64,000 nucleotides of DNA from Erpobdella octoculata (taxonomy: Eukaryota; Annelida; Clitellata; Hirudinida; Erpobdellidae): positions 51,040,128 through 51,104,127 of the forward strand of contig OZ022238.1 in assembly GCA_963978895.1 (NCBI GenBank), given 5' to 3'. A program made the translations under genes and the position numbers. The notes under the pieces were generated by a model that did no database searches, had not been told where the DNA came from, and saw only the letters and a program-made list of their open reading frames with translations. Shown here piece by piece: positions 63,385-64,000 of this stretch. Each line of letters begins with the position of its first letter. Positions within the stretch are counted from its first letter, which is position 1.

Positions 63385-64000
63385 CTAGATTTCATTCAAC
63401 AAAACACTTCCGAATAATTTACCAATATAAAAAAGCACAGAAAAGACAATGATTACTTTTTTTTATCATGACATTAAACTAATCCAGGTGAAAATGACAT
63501 CAAACTAATCCCGGTGACAATGACATTAAACTAATCCAGCTGACAATGACATTAAACTAATCCAGCTGACAACGACATTAAACTAATCCAGGCAACAATG
63601 ACATTAAATCATTCACCCGTCAACACGACTTCTAAATAGCATCCTACAGCAGCATTAGTGACAATGCAGTCAGTTTCAGTTGCCTCGTTGCAAAATTAAT
63701 TTAAAAAACGGAGCAAAATTAACTCTAACTAATACTAAAGAGCTTAAGTACATGACCGAGCATCTTTAAATACGTGCACGTGTGTGTGTGTGAGAGAACG
63801 TGTTCGAGAGTGTGCGTGCGACTGAGAGCTGACGGATGCGAAAATGCTGAAGCTGAATAATAAAAAAATAGAAATCCCACGACGCTTTCCCTACGTTTCC
63901 GAGCGTGCGAAAAATTCAATTTGCAATGAAAAATCGGTCGCTCCAGCAATCACTTAGAGTCGTCATTCAATCCTGCTCTCGTATTCTCGTTGAGATTATC
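63385..64000. other. Upstream MAST intron or flank; no exon seen
   Basis: No acceptor/donor-bounded frame matching MAST is found between exon 1 of this listing and the window edge. A 26-bp tandem repeat (core GACATTAAACTAATCCAGCT, about 5.5 units) spans 63468-63610. The earlier MAST exons must lie beyond 64000. Confidence 0.55.

Overview
This window comes from an animal nuclear genome. The evidence is a split gene of at least 19 exons with GT-AG introns and metazoan domain content (a MAST-type kinase), a non-LTR retrotransposon with an RNase H domain, Helitrons, a tRNA-derived SINE and very abundant microsatellites. It looks like an invertebrate, and a lophotrochozoan would fit, but the sequence alone does not fix the phylum. 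No bacterial, phage or CRISPR features are present.

Left part (about 3.4-34.2 kb): a segmentally duplicated, repeat-driven locus. Four copies of an intronless gene lie on the minus strand. It encodes a leucine-rich, probably helical protein of about 580 residues that I do not recognise. Copies A (4174-5916) and D (24953-26704) are intact. Copy B (about 12278-13255) is cut at its 5' end beside a Helitron and has a premature stop. Copy C (19782-20466) has lost its 5' part, which is replaced by a 4.1 kb hexanucleotide array. Between the copies, the same blocks recur: an 18-bp minisatellite (13, 15 and 23 units), a GAT/GGT cassette, a 1.7 kb non-coding segment, non-autonomous Helitrons of about 1.45 kb, (AT)n tracts and a purine-rich GCGGGAAAG patch. 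The spacing implies a tandem duplication of about 8.4 kb. A full-length LINE of about 5.4 kb (26719-32115, minus strand, both ORFs open, 15-bp perfect target-site duplication) inserted 15 bp upstream of the start codon of copy D. The matching upstream region of copy A preserves the empty target site.

Middle part (about 34-50 kb): no convincing gene. It holds a dense series of simple arrays: (GA)n, (ATG)n, an inverted pair of GAT arrays, (ATGT)n, (ATT)n, (CAA)n, (TTG)n, (TTATTG/TCATTG)n and (GATGAC)n. A CR1/L2-like LINE 3' fragment, a 278-bp mini-Helitron and one doubtful exon lie among them.

Right part (about 50-63.4 kb): a MAST (microtubule-associated serine/threonine kinase) gene on the minus strand. 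I resolved 19 exons whose phases join without conflict into 1543 codons plus a stop. They carry the MAST pre-kinase domain, an AGC kinase domain with all catalytic residues, a long low-complexity linker and a PDZ domain. Its N-terminal exons lie beyond 64000. Its introns hold a SINE, a Helitron-like element and several minisatellites. One minisatellite consists of eleven tandem copies of the exon-10 splice donor.
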